NCBI RefSeq assembly: GCF_002093115.1
Contig: NZ_NAAD01000002.1
Coordinates: forward strand, 186,001-250,000
Origin: Geothermobacter hydrogeniphilus
GTDB taxonomy: Bacteria; Desulfobacterota; Desulfuromonadia; Desulfuromonadales; Geothermobacteraceae
DNA length: 64,000 nucleotides
Reading direction: 5' to 3'
Made by a program: the position numbers and the translations under genes. Each line of letters begins with the position of its first letter. Position 1 is the stretch's first letter. Positions 1-8,582 of the stretch are shown piece by piece. The notes under the pieces are model-generated. The model worked only from the letters and a program-made list of their open reading frames with translations, was not told the origin of the DNA and did not search any database.

Positions 1-605
1 TAATCTTCATAGGGGTCACGGCTGTAATCCCGGTCATATCCGGTCGCGGTGGTCAGGACCAGGGTTCGCGGATGCCCGGCACGCCACTTGTCCCAACGGG
101 TCAGGGTCGAGGGAAGAACATCCAGCTTCGCGCCGCGCCGCGGCCCGGTCACCGCGCGACGCAGAATCTGCGACCAGAGCGATTCGCTCTGATGATCGTA
201 CATCAGCACATTGCTGCGATAGAGCAGGCCGGAGACCCCGAAGGTCAGTTCTTCATCACCGATCCGGCGGGAGTACACGACTCCCGAATAGGCCAGCGGT
301 CACCAGGAAACCAGCACCGGCAGACCACCGAAACGATCGTTGACCAGTTCATGCCAGGAAAGAATGCGGGTCGGGTAGGCCTTGGCGATCCCGTTGATGT
401 CGACCCCCAGCACCAGGTCATCAGGACGCATGAAGGCGGCTTCGGCGGCAGCGGCGAATCGCGGTGCAAGCAAAGCCGGAATGCCGTCTTTGGACGGCCC
501 GCCGGAGAGGATTTCGCCGGTATCGATGTCGGCTCGGGAAAGATCCCAGGCGGCGAAAACCGGGCCCGGCCAGAGTGACAGCGCCAACAACAGCAACAGG
601 CGCAT
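1..605 (-). CDS. Secreted DUF3179-family protein, probable selenoprotein (C-terminus off window)
   Basis: The frame starts at ATG 605 (GGAGGAG lies upstream) with an evident signal peptide, MRLLLLLALSLWPGPVFA, so the product should be periplasmic. It is open to position 1 except for one in-frame TGA at 302..300. Both sides belong to the same family: before it reads VNDRFGGLPVLVSW, after it PLAYSGVVYSRRIGDEEL and then LTFGVSGLLYRSNVLMYD. DUF3179 proteins usually have Cys (the first Cys of a CPLC-like motif) exactly where the TGA falls. A hairpin fit to be a bacterial SECIS starts about 13 nt after the TGA. I therefore read TGA as selenocysteine; a nonsense mutation is the alternative. The biochemical role of DUF3179 is unknown to me. 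The gene lies 37 nt downstream of amrS on the same strand, probably co-transcribed. An annotation pipeline would end it at 300 or start it late. Confidence 0.8.
264..302 (-). promoter_or_regulatory. UGA (Sec) codon with SECIS-like hairpin
   Basis: In mRNA sense, UGA (302..300) is followed by a perfect 7-bp stem: CGGGAGU (286..280), loop CGUGU (279..275), ACUCCCG (274..268). A lower 4-bp stem, CUGG (296..293) with CCGG (267..264), is separated from it by a one-sided bulge CCUAUU ending in U287. A GU sits in the apical loop about 25 nt from the start of the UGA. Bacterial SECIS elements have this geometry: inside the coding region, just 3' of the UGA, with a bulged U and a GU in the loop. SelB recognition itself is inference. 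Confidence 0.65.
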
Positions 606-642
606 GAGCGTGTTCCTTTCTCCTCCCTGGCAGTTCCGTAAT

Positions 643-1656
643 TCAGGTGAAAAGACCGGCCAGGCGCGTGCCGCACTGTCGGCAGCAACCGCCCTCGAGA
701 CGCATGGCAACCACATGGAAGCCGCGCCGCTCGATGAGCCTCTCCCCGCACCCGGAACAGAAGGTATGCCCTCCCTCGGGATCATGGACATTGCCGGTGT
801 AGACATGCAGCAACCCGGCCTCCCGACCGAAATCGCGGGCGCGGCGCAGGGTGTCGGCCGGGGTCGGCGGGGCATCCAGCAGTTTGTAGGTCGGATAGAA
901 CGCGGTGACATGCCAGGGAACCTCGCAGCCGAGTTCACAGGCGATAAAACGGGCGATCCCGCGCAACTGGTCATCATCATCGTTGCGCCCCGGGATGACC
1001 AGGGTCGTCACCTCGACCCAGATGCCGTGGCGTCGGTAATCCTTCAGGGTCTCCAGGACCCCGTCGAGGGAGGCCCCGGTCAGCTTGCGATAGACATCGT
1101 CGCGAAACGCCTTGAGGTCGATATTGGCGGCATCGAGGTAAGGAGCCAGCGCCGCCAGCGGCTCCGGCATGATATAGCCGTTGCTGATAAAAAGATTGCG
1201 CAATCCGGCCCGACGCGCCAGCACTGCCGTATCATGGGCATACTCGAAATAGATGGTCGGCTCGGTGTAGGTGTAGGCGATGCTGTCACACCCCGCCTGC
1301 CGGGCGCGGCGGACAATCTCCGCCGGGGACAGGATCTCCCCCGCCGGCGGTCGCCCGGAAAGCGGCCACTGGGATATCTGGTGATTCTGGCAGTGCAGAC
1401 AGCGGAAATTGCAGCCGACCGTGGCGATGGAAAAGCTCAGCGATCCCGGGTTGACATGGTAGAGGGGCTTCTTCTCGATCGGGTCGACCTGCTCGGAAAT
1501 GCTGCGCCCGTAAACGGTCGTATAAAGCGTCCCGTCGCGATTCTCCCGCACCCCGCAACGACCCTGCCGACCGACAGGAATCGTACACTGAAAACGGCAC
1601 AACCCGCATCGGACCGCCTGCCCTTCCCCTTTTTTCCAGAAGCGTGCCTCGTGCAT
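643..1656 (-). CDS. amrS: AmmeMemoRadiSam system radical SAM enzyme AmrS
   Basis: A 337-residue protein starting MHEARFWKKGEGQAVRCGLC. An N-terminal CxxC..C cluster (CGLCRFQC) is followed by the radical-SAM signature GCNFRCLHCQNH (about residues 84-95), whose three Cys bind the 4Fe-4S cluster that cleaves S-adenosylmethionine. A C-terminal zinc-ribbon-like segment contains FCSGCGE and CCRQCG. This matches AmrS, which is usually encoded with MEMO and AMMECR1 homologues; its substrate is not established to my knowledge. No MEMO or AMMECR1 gene is visible here. The DUF3179 selenoprotein candidate follows 37 nt downstream. The family call is confident; function beyond radical chemistry is open. 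Confidence 0.9.
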   Translation of the reverse strand: MHEARFWKKGEGQAVRCGLCRFQCTIPVGRQGRCGVRENRDGTLYTTVYGRSISEQVDPIEKKPLYHVNPGSLSFSIATVGCNFRCLHCQNHQISQWPLSGRPPAGEILSPAEIVRRARQAGCDSIAYTYTEPTIYFEYAHDTAVLARRAGLRNLFISNGYIMPEPLAALAPYLDAANIDLKAFRDDVYRKLTGASLDGVLETLKDYRRHGIWVEVTTLVIPGRNDDDDQLRGIARFIACELGCEVPWHVTAFYPTYKLLDAPPTPADTLRRARDFGREAGLLHVYTGNVHDPEGGHTFCSGCGERLIERRGFHVVAMRLEGGCCRQCGTRLAGLFT

Positions 1657-1708
1657 GTCTGTTACCCCCTGATCGTGATCTGTTCCCAGTATAGCAGCAA
1701 CGGCTGGA

Positions 1709-1736
1709 GGCTCAGGGTTCGAGGCTCAAGGTTCAA
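1709..1736 (+). repeat. Short 7-bp tandem repeat (4 units)
   Basis: Four heptads of the form GG(C/T)TC(A/G)(A/G) lie upstream of amrS: GGCTCAG, GGTTCGA, GGCTCAA, GGTTCAA. The same heptad forms a much longer array at 37079..37262. A 7-bp unit cannot keep a reading frame, so coding is unlikely. Confidence 0.7.
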
Positions 1737-1802
1737 GAGGAGGGAGGGACATTTTATATTGTCCCCTTCAGGTTTGCCCGGGTCAAGGATAGGACAGGTT
1801 CT

Positions 1803-4637
1803 TCACTTCCGCGCCAGGTCCGGTTCACCGCAGTGTCGCAGGATGTCATCTCGGCAGCAGTCGCGGAGTTTGATTGCGCGGGACCAGACGGTCTGCTCGT
1901 CGGCATCATCGAGAAGTCTGGCACTGTCGAGGGGACGCCCGATCCGGATGCTGATACTGCCCTGATGGGGGAATTTGTCGTCACCGCGCAGGATCGACCG
2001 GGTGCCGCGGATGGCGATCGGCACCACCGGCAGACCGGCTTCGGCGGCGGCGACGAAGGCGCCCATGTGGAACTCACGCAGACCCGGAATTCGGGTGAAG
2101 GTTCCTTCCGGAAAGAACATCAGCGAACATCCCTCGCGGGACCGTCGGCCCAGGTGTCGCGCCTGCTCAATCCCTTTCTGTTTGTCAATGCGGTCGACGA
2201 ATTCAGTCCCGATTCGCTGCAGCGGAACGCGCAGCAGGGCACTGTCTGCCAGTTCCTGCTTGGCGACGAAACCGAAGCGTATGGGCAGAGCGGCAATCAG
2301 GGCATAGCCATCCAGGTAACTGGAATGGTTGGCAACCAGCACGCAGGGCCCCTTCGGCAGATTTCCCAACCCCGTGACCCTGAGCGGGATACCGCAGCCA
2401 CGGCACAGCAGGCGGAGAGACAGGCGCATCCAGGCCCAGCGCCAGGAGATGCGCGGCAGGAGCATGACGGCCAGGTAGACCGATGGCAGCAACAGGTAGT
2501 AGAGTCCCCAGCTGCGCCCGGCGAAACCGCACCCGGCCAGCCACCGGCGGCCGCGTCGCAGTTGCCCGCGGAGACCCATCATGGTCAGTCGCAGGTACTG
2601 CAGCCAGGGTTTGTGACGCTGACCGAGGTGTCCCTGCTCGTAGAGTTCGCGGGCGGCTGTTCTGCGGATCTTGCCGCTTGAGGTTTTCGGCACCGTTTGC
2701 GGCGCTGCGAGCAGCAGGTCGTGGGGAGGGGTTCCGACCAGCCGCAGCGAGAGTTCGTTGATGGCGCTGCGCAATTGCGCCAGGATTTGTGGGTCGGTTG
2801 CGCGCGTCTCCGCCAGGACCACCAGGCGTTCGGTGCCGCTGTGCCGGTCGGTGCTGCCGAAAACCGCGACATTCCCCTTGCGGATCCCTTCCAGTTCCGC
2901 GATCGCCTCTTCCAGCTCGGTGGGATAGATATTGCGGCCGGCAATGATGATCATATCCTTGCTGCGGCCGCTGATGTAGATATCTCCGTGGCTGATATAA
3001 CCGAGATCTCCTGAGTTGAGCCAGTCGCCGTCGAACAGCTCAGCGGTTGCGGCCGGATTGTGGAAATAACCGCTGCAGGCCGAAGGTCCACGGAACTGGA
3101 TATGTCCTTCCTGGCGCTCGGGAAGCTCGTGTCCTGATCGATCCACAACCCGGATTTCATGCTCCGGCAATGGTCGGCCGCAGGCCACGATCCGCAGCCG
3201 CTCTCTGCCGTTATCCTCCAACGGTACGGCCTTTCCGCTGCGGATAAAAAACTCCCGGTCGATGGAGTCGATCAATGGTCCCCGGCCGTATTCAGGGAAG
3301 GCCAGGCCGACTGAATTTTCCGCCATGCCGTAGACCGGCATCAGCGCTTCACGCCGGAAGCCATAGGCGGCAAAGCGCTCGACGAACCGTTCGACGCTGT
3401 TGGCGCTGACCGCCTCCGCGCCGTTGAAGGCACAACGCCAGGAGGAGAGATCCAGGCCGGCAAGTTCGTCATCGGAGAGCCGCGTGAGACAGATCTCATA
3501 GGCGAAGTTGGGCGCCGCCGAGAGGGTGCCGCGATGGCGGTGGATGGCATGCAGCCAGCGCACCGGACGATTGAGAAAGTCGAGGGGAGAGAGGAGCACC
3601 AGCTGGGCGGCGTGGTAGAGACAGGAGAGCCAGCAGCCGATCAGGCCCATGTCATGGTAGAGGGGAAGCCAACTGACCACCACGTCAGTGTCATCAACCT
3701 CAACCGCCCGGCCCATGGCGCGGATATTGGCCAGCAGGTTGGCGTGGGTGAGGATGACTCCTTTGGGATTTCCGGTCGAGCCGGAAGTGTACTGGAGAAA
3801 GGCCGTGTCCGTCTCCTGCAGGGCCGGAGCGGCATAGTCGTTGGTTGCGGCGCTGGAAAGTTCGTCGACCGTGAGCAAGGTCTGCAGGCCCGGGAGGCTG
3901 GCTTTGAGCAGCCGACCGAAAGTGCGGGCCTCGGGCATGGTGACTAGGTGGGTCGCCCGGCAGTTCTCAAGGATGACCACTTGTCGCCGCAGGTGTTCTT
4001 CCATCTGCGCCTTGCGGGCAGGCGGATAGATCGGCACCGGTACGCCGCCGGCCAACAGGGTTCCCCAGAAGGCAAAAAAATAGTTCGCCTCGCTCGGCAG
4101 CATGATCGACACTGTCGATCCCGGCATCAGTCCGTGTTTTTGCAGACCGGCTGCGACCCTGGCGGCACCTGCGTGCAGCTGCCGGTAGCTGAGGATCTCG
4201 GCGTCTCCTTCATCGGTATAAAAATGGATATGCGGGCGATCCGGCTGGTGGTCCAGGTGCCAGTTCAGAACCTCGGGGAGGGTTCGGGCGCTATGTGGCG
4301 CCGCTTCGGCTGCTCCGGCCACAAGACCCCGAACCCGCTCGGGAGCGCCCAGAGTCCGGGCGGTGTCAGCAGTGAGAACAACGCGCAACAGGTCGCGGGC
4401 CGTTTCGGCATCGGCGAAGGTTGTTTCCGCCAGAGCGATGCCGAAATGCCTCTCCAGACGCTGGATCAGTTCCATGCGGCCGAGACTGTCGAAACCGAGA
4501 TCCTGATCGAGGGAACTGTCGAGGGTCACCGTAGGGGTTGGTTGTCGCCCCGGGTGCAACTCTTCTCTCAGTCGGCGCAAAACATCAAGCAGATCTTCTG
4601 CCGTCCGGCCGGTTCGCTGGCATCGGTTGTTGTTCAT
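1803..4637 (-). CDS. Acyl carrier protein - fatty acyl-AMP ligase - PlsC acyltransferase fusion
   Basis: I chose ATG 4637 (MNNNRCQRTG) because GGAG lies 6 nt upstream; an in-frame ATG at 4688 lacks a clear site. The 944-residue protein has three parts. An acyl carrier domain carries the phosphopantetheine serine in LGFDSLG (about Ser51). An AMP-forming ligase carries the P-loop TSGSTGNPKG (about 284-293) and the later segment GRSKDMIIIAGRNIYP. A C-terminal PlsC/LPLAT acyltransferase has the catalytic NHSSYLD motif (about residue 760) and FFPEGTF (about 830). The likely chemistry is activation of a fatty acid as acyl-adenylate, loading onto the built-in carrier and transfer to a lyso-lipid or other acceptor, resembling Aas or FAAL-PlsC fusions. 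A hydrophobic stretch before PlsC (YYLLLPSVYLAVMLL) suggests membrane association. The acceptor is unknown. Confidence 0.88.
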   Translation of the reverse strand: MNNNRCQRTGRTAEDLLDVLRRLREELHPGRQPTPTVTLDSSLDQDLGFDSLGRMELIQRLERHFGIALAETTFADAETARDLLRVVLTADTARTLGAPERVRGLVAGAAEAAPHSARTLPEVLNWHLDHQPDRPHIHFYTDEGDAEILSYRQLHAGAARVAAGLQKHGLMPGSTVSIMLPSEANYFFAFWGTLLAGGVPVPIYPPARKAQMEEHLRRQVVILENCRATHLVTMPEARTFGRLLKASLPGLQTLLTVDELSSAATNDYAAPALQETDTAFLQYTSGSTGNPKGVILTHANLLANIRAMGRAVEVDDTDVVVSWLPLYHDMGLIGCWLSCLYHAAQLVLLSPLDFLNRPVRWLHAIHRHRGTLSAAPNFAYEICLTRLSDDELAGLDLSSWRCAFNGAEAVSANSVERFVERFAAYGFRREALMPVYGMAENSVGLAFPEYGRGPLIDSIDREFFIRSGKAVPLEDNGRERLRIVACGRPLPEHEIRVVDRSGHELPERQEGHIQFRGPSACSGYFHNPAATAELFDGDWLNSGDLGYISHGDIYISGRSKDMIIIAGRNIYPTELEEAIAELEGIRKGNVAVFGSTDRHSGTERLVVLAETRATDPQILAQLRSAINELSLRLVGTPPHDLLLAAPQTVPKTSSGKIRRTAARELYEQGHLGQRHKPWLQYLRLTMMGLRGQLRRGRRWLAGCGFAGRSWGLYYLLLPSVYLAVMLLPRISWRWAWMRLSLRLLCRGCGIPLRVTGLGNLPKGPCVLVANHSSYLDGYALIAALPIRFGFVAKQELADSALLRVPLQRIGTEFVDRIDKQKGIEQARHLGRRSREGCSLMFFPEGTFTRIPGLREFHMGAFVAAAEAGLPVVPIAIRGTRSILRGDDKFPHQGSISIRIGRPLDSARLLDDADEQTVWSRAIKLRDCCRDDILRHCGEPDLARK

Positions 4638-4688
4638 CAGCACTCCATCGGCCCTGCAGGGTCCATCGGTAATACCGGATAAGATCAT

Positions 4689-4826
4689 TTTAACAGGGAT
4701 GTTGATCCGGCTGAAGTTTATCGGACCAATAAAAATCAGAAAGGTTGGTTGGTTGGGGAGGGAGGATTTTTCGGTTGGGCAATCAGGGAGTCATCTTGAA
4801 AAAAAACAGCACAAACGGTACGAGAT
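4689..4826. other. Intergenic, no gene seen
   Basis: This is the upstream region of the acyl-ligase fusion and holds A/T-rich runs. I see no gene, clear promoter or terminator in it. It runs directly into the structured repeats that follow. Confidence 0.5.
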
Positions 4827-5082
4827 GGTCGAGAAGTACCCGAATGCAAGGCGTCTCACGGCCGAAGGAGTGAGGCGTAGCGGCAGCTACGTCGCAGCGA
4901 CTGAAGACGTGAGCAACGCAGCAGATGTGCGGATATCGGCCGCCCCCCACCACTACCGTTGAAGGCGGTCGAGACGTGCCCGGATGCAAGGCGCGCGAAG
5001 ACTGAAACCGCAGGTGTAGCGGCAGCTACATCGAGGATTGAGGGCTGAGTGCAACGCCGCAGACGGGTGCGTATCGGCCGCC
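4827..5082. repeat. Two tandem structured intergenic repeat units
   Basis: Two related units of about 118 nt lie at roughly 4827..4944 and 4967..5082. Both begin GTCGAGA.GT.CCCG.ATGCAAGGCG and end ATCGGCCGCC. Each centres on a 6-bp hairpin: CGTAGC-GGCA-GCTACG at 4876..4891 and TGTAGC-GGCA-GCTACA at 5015..5030. The closing pair changes from C-G to T-A, a compensatory change. An outer stem CTCACG/CGTGAG flanks the first apex. The units sit just beyond the 3' end of rodA. Similar elements occur at 12658, 32771 and 37327. Their translations give spurious small ORFs. Confidence 0.75.
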
Positions 5083-5086
5083 CTCG

Positions 5087-6184
5087 CTAAAACACAAAGC
5101 GGCGCATGCTAACGTTGAGCAACAACCCCACCCCCACCATCGTCGTCACCATACTGGTGCCGCCGTAGGAGAAGAGCGGCAGCGGCACCCCGACCACCGG
5201 CAGCAGGCCGATGACCATGCCGAGATTGACGACAATGTGCCAGAAAAACATGGCGGTGACACCGAGGGCGAGATAGGTACCGTAACGGTCGGCGGCCCGG
5301 CGGGCGATATGCAGTCCCCAGAGGATGAGCAGCAGGTAGAGGGTCAACAGCACCAGGCAGCCGGTAAACCCCCATTCCTCGGCGAACACCGAAAAAGCGA
5401 AATCGGTATGCCGCTCCGGCAGGAAGGAGAGCTGCGACTGGGTGCCGTGCATGAACCCCTTGCCGAACAGTCCGCCGCTGCCGACGGCAATTTTCGATTG
5501 GATAATATGGTAACCGGAACCGAGCGGATCACGTTCGGGATTGAGAAAAGTGCGAATCCGCTCCCGCTGGTAGTCATGCAGCAGAGACCAGCCTCCACGA
5601 CAGGCCAGGCCGGCAACCACCGCCAGCAGAATCAGGATCCGGCGACGAATGCCGGCGAACAGCGCCATGGTGCCGCCGATGAACAACACCATCATCGAAG
5701 TCCCGAGATCGGGCTGCTTGATAATCAGCAGCGCCGGCACACCGAGCAGCAGGAACGGCTGCCAGAGTTCCTTCAGCCCGAAACCACCGAAGGGAGCATT
5801 TTCGCTGAAATAGCGCGCCAGGGCGATGATGATCACCAGCTTCATCACCTCGCTCGGCTGCAGATTGAAAAACCCGAGATTGATCCACCGGGTCGCCCCC
5901 ATGCTGGTCTTGCCGATCACCAATACCGCGAGCAGCAGCAGAATCGTGCCGCCGTAGAAGAAAAAACTGAAATGTTCCAACCGGCGGTAATCCAACAGGC
6001 AGACGGCAACGGCAATCAGCAGCCCGCCGCCGAGCCAGGCCAGCTGCTTGAGATAGATCGTGGCAAGACTGCTCTGCCAGGCACTGGTGGCACTGTACAG
6101 GTTGCCGATACCGATCAGGCTGATCAGCAGGACCAGGCCGAGCAGCGGCCAGTCAAAATGGGTCAGCAGTCGTCTGTCAAACAT
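5087..6184 (-). CDS. rodA: Rod shape-determining protein RodA (SEDS glycosyltransferase)
   Basis: A 365-residue polytopic membrane protein starting MFDRRLLTHFDWPLLG, with about ten hydrophobic segments and the SEDS-family segments LGFFNLQPSEVMK and LFSYGGTSM near the C-terminus. RodA polymerises lipid II glycan strands in the elongasome, paired with the transpeptidase PBP2. It lies 3 nt downstream of mrdA, the last gene of mreB-mreC-mreD-mrdA-rodA, so the two partners are translated from one message. Length is normal for the family. Structured repeats follow its stop codon; no classical terminator is obvious. Confidence 0.95.
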   Translation of the reverse strand: MFDRRLLTHFDWPLLGLVLLISLIGIGNLYSATSAWQSSLATIYLKQLAWLGGGLLIAVAVCLLDYRRLEHFSFFFYGGTILLLLAVLVIGKTSMGATRWINLGFFNLQPSEVMKLVIIIALARYFSENAPFGGFGLKELWQPFLLLGVPALLIIKQPDLGTSMMVLFIGGTMALFAGIRRRILILLAVVAGLACRGGWSLLHDYQRERIRTFLNPERDPLGSGYHIIQSKIAVGSGGLFGKGFMHGTQSQLSFLPERHTDFAFSVFAEEWGFTGCLVLLTLYLLLILWGLHIARRAADRYGTYLALGVTAMFFWHIVVNLGMVIGLLPVVGVPLPLFSYGGTSMVTTMVGVGLLLNVSMRRFVF

Positions 6185-6187
6185 TCG

Positions 6188-8059
6188 TCAATCACCCAGA
6201 TAGCCGGGCCCGTCCACCTGCGGCAGGTCTTCGATATGGAAGTAGCTGCGGAACATCTCCCGCGCGATAGGCGCGGCGCTGGTCGAACCATGCCGGCCAT
6301 GTTCAACCACCACCGCCACCGCGATCTGTGGGTTGTCCGCCGGCGCATAGGCGACGAACAGGGCATGATCGCGAAAACGATACGGGGTCTTGTCCTTACC
6401 GGTCTGTTGTTCTTCCTCCTCGGTCGATTTCCGCCGCACCACCTGGGCGGTTCCTGTTTTGCCGGCAACCCTGACCCGAGTCAGCTTGCTGCGCCAACCT
6501 GTCCCGTGAGGTTCATTAACCACCGCCTCAAGCCCTTTACGGACGGCGGCCAGGTTTTTCGGTGACAGGGCGACGGCACGGATCTGTTCCGGTTCCTGGA
6601 CCAGGACGTCCTGGCCGGACATATCTTCGATACGTTTGAGGATCTGTGGGCGCATGACCTTGCCGCCATTGGCCACCGCCGCGGTCATCACCGCCAGTTG
6701 CAATGGCGTGGCAAGGTCATAGCCCTGCCCGATAGCGGCGATCACCGTCTCTCCATCGTACCAGCGTTCATTGAAACGGCGGTGTTTCCAGTCACGGGTC
6801 GGGATCAGGCCGCTTTTCTCTCCCTCAAGCAGCACCCCGGTGGGCCGGCCGAGCCCGAGAGCAAAGGCCATCTCGGACAACTTGTCGATGCCGAGGTCAA
6901 GGGCCACCCGGTAAAACCAGACATCGCAGGATTCACGCAGCGCCTTTTTCAGGTTGGTCCGACCGTGTCCGCCCTTTTTCCAGCAGCGGAACACCCGCCT
7001 TCCGAGCTCGATCGCCCCTTCGTCGTCTACTGTCGTTCGCGGCGTGGCAACCCCCGCTTCAAGGGCCGCCAGCGCGGTGACGATTTTAAAGGTTGATCCG
7101 GGCGGATACTGACCGCGCAAGGCCTTGTTCTGCAGAGGATGGCGAGGATTATTGAGCAGCGCTTTCCACTCTTCCGGAGAAATGCCGCGAGCAAACTGTT
7201 CGGGATCAAACGATGGACGACTGGCCATGGCGAGGATTTCACCACTGGCGACATCCAGCGCAACAGCGGCCCCCGCCTGGTCACCGAAGGCCTTTTCCGT
7301 CGCCCGCTGCAGTTCCCGGTCGATGGTCAGATAAACCTTGTCGCCCGGGACCGGTTCGCGGGTCCGCAGACTGCGCATCTCCTTGCCCCGCACATCCACC
7401 TCAAGCAACCGTTCGCCATCCTTGCCGCGCAGGTAGGGCTCCAGCTCTTTTTCCAATCCGCTCTTGCCGATAAAATCTCCTGAACGATAACCGTCATCGG
7501 CCAGATCCTGCAGTTTATCCTCGGTAATTTCACCGATATAACCGAACAGGTGGGCCGCCAGTTCACCGTTCGGATAAGCCCGCAGGGGATGGACTTCAAC
7601 CAGCACGCCGGGCAGTTCGGGGGCATGCTCCTGGACAATCTCCATCTTTTCCCGGCCGACATCATCGGCCAGCCGTACCGGGCGGTAAGGAGGGAGGCGG
7701 CGCCCGGCCTGCCAGCGTTTCAGCAACTCGGCCGCCGGAACCTGCAGCAGCTCCGCCAACCGGCCCAGCAACTTCTCCGGATCGTCGACATCCTGGCGCA
7801 TGACGGAGATATTGAAGGAAGGTCGGTTATCGATCAGCAATTCCCCGTTGCGATCATAGATCGGTCCGCGCGGAGCGGTCAGCGGCACATAGCGGATACG
7901 GTTTTTTTCCGACAGTTCACTGTAACGCTGACCGCTGATGACCTGCAGGTACCAGAGCCGCATGATCAGCAGCAGAAAGACCAGCAGCGCCACCAGCGAA
8001 ACCACCAGCAGCCGCCGGCTCTGCTGCGGGCCCTTATCCCACCCGCCGTTAAGCCCCAT
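6188..8059 (-). CDS. mrdA: Penicillin-binding protein 2 (transpeptidase MrdA)
   Basis: A 623-residue protein with one N-terminal membrane anchor (about residues 16-36, LLVVSLVALLVFLLLIMRLW), then the pedestal/dimerisation domain, then the transpeptidase domain. The catalytic SxxK motif is STFK in PPGSTFKIVTALA (about residue 325), the second motif is SCD in ESCDVWFYR, and the third is KTG in VAGKTGTAQVV. It crosslinks peptidoglycan in the periplasm during lateral wall growth with RodA. Its start overlaps the end of mreD by 11 nt, indicating translational coupling. Length and motifs are intact. Confidence 0.95.
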   Translation of the reverse strand: MGLNGGWDKGPQQSRRLLVVSLVALLVFLLLIMRLWYLQVISGQRYSELSEKNRIRYVPLTAPRGPIYDRNGELLIDNRPSFNISVMRQDVDDPEKLLGRLAELLQVPAAELLKRWQAGRRLPPYRPVRLADDVGREKMEIVQEHAPELPGVLVEVHPLRAYPNGELAAHLFGYIGEITEDKLQDLADDGYRSGDFIGKSGLEKELEPYLRGKDGERLLEVDVRGKEMRSLRTREPVPGDKVYLTIDRELQRATEKAFGDQAGAAVALDVASGEILAMASRPSFDPEQFARGISPEEWKALLNNPRHPLQNKALRGQYPPGSTFKIVTALAALEAGVATPRTTVDDEGAIELGRRVFRCWKKGGHGRTNLKKALRESCDVWFYRVALDLGIDKLSEMAFALGLGRPTGVLLEGEKSGLIPTRDWKHRRFNERWYDGETVIAAIGQGYDLATPLQLAVMTAAVANGGKVMRPQILKRIEDMSGQDVLVQEPEQIRAVALSPKNLAAVRKGLEAVVNEPHGTGWRSKLTRVRVAGKTGTAQVVRRKSTEEEEQQTGKDKTPYRFRDHALFVAYAPADNPQIAVAVVVEHGRHGSTSAAPIAREMFRSYFHIEDLPQVDGPGYLGD

Positions 8060-8582
8060 GACGCCTGTCCAATCGGTTCAGGCCGGGCAATTCGGCCATC
8101 GGCACCAGGCGCCGCTGAAGCCAGGGGGCAAGACGCAGCAACAGCCAGGCGGAGACGAGATTGAGCAGCAGTTGCGGGGCAAGCTGACGAACGACTTCCC
8201 ACCCGAGCGGTCCGGGATCAGCGAAGGACGCGAAAAACAACAGCAGGACGGCGTCGACCAGGGTGCCGCAGGCAACCATGAACAGCAGCAGGGTCGCGTT
8301 TTCAGCATTGAAGCGGCCGACGAAAAAACGCACCAGGTCAAACACCAGCAGCAGGACCACCATGTGCAGTCCGGGGTTCGACCCGGAGAGAGCATCGAGA
8401 CCGGCTCCGAACAGCAGGACCAGCAGGCCGCCGCCCAGCAGTGATTCGGTCAGGCCGACATAGACCACCAGCACCAAAATCAGGTCGGGACGGGCCTGCC
8501 ATCCGAACAGCTGAGGCCAGAGAACCGTCTGGATCAGGGCAAAAAAACCGCCCAGCAACAGCAGCCCCAGAATCCGTTTCAT
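8049..8582 (-). CDS. mreD: Rod shape-determining protein MreD
   Basis: A 177-residue very hydrophobic protein starting MKRILGLLLLGGFFALIQT, with about five predicted membrane segments and no periplasmic domain, as in MreD. It is part of the MreBCD-RodA-PBP2 elongation complex in the inner membrane. The ORF overlaps mreC upstream by 4 nt and mrdA downstream by 11 nt. Identification leans on gene order as much as on sequence, because MreD is poorly conserved. Confidence 0.9.
   Translation of the reverse strand: MKRILGLLLLGGFFALIQTVLWPQLFGWQARPDLILVLVVYVGLTESLLGGGLLVLLFGAGLDALSGSNPGLHMVVLLLVFDLVRFFVGRFNAENATLLLFMVACGTLVDAVLLLFFASFADPGPLGWEVVRQLAPQLLLNLVSAWLLLRLAPWLQRRLVPMAELPGLNRLDRRHGA

Noticed and set aside
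382-1965. Long open frame (527 codons) on the plus strand
   Set aside because: It is antisense to amrS and the 5' region of its neighbour, has no family resemblance and has the Arg/Gln/Gly-rich composition of a high-GC shadow frame.
5237-6565. Plus-strand open frame of 442 codons
   Set aside because: Antisense to rodA and mrdA; the translation is low-complexity Q/R/H-rich and unlike a protein.
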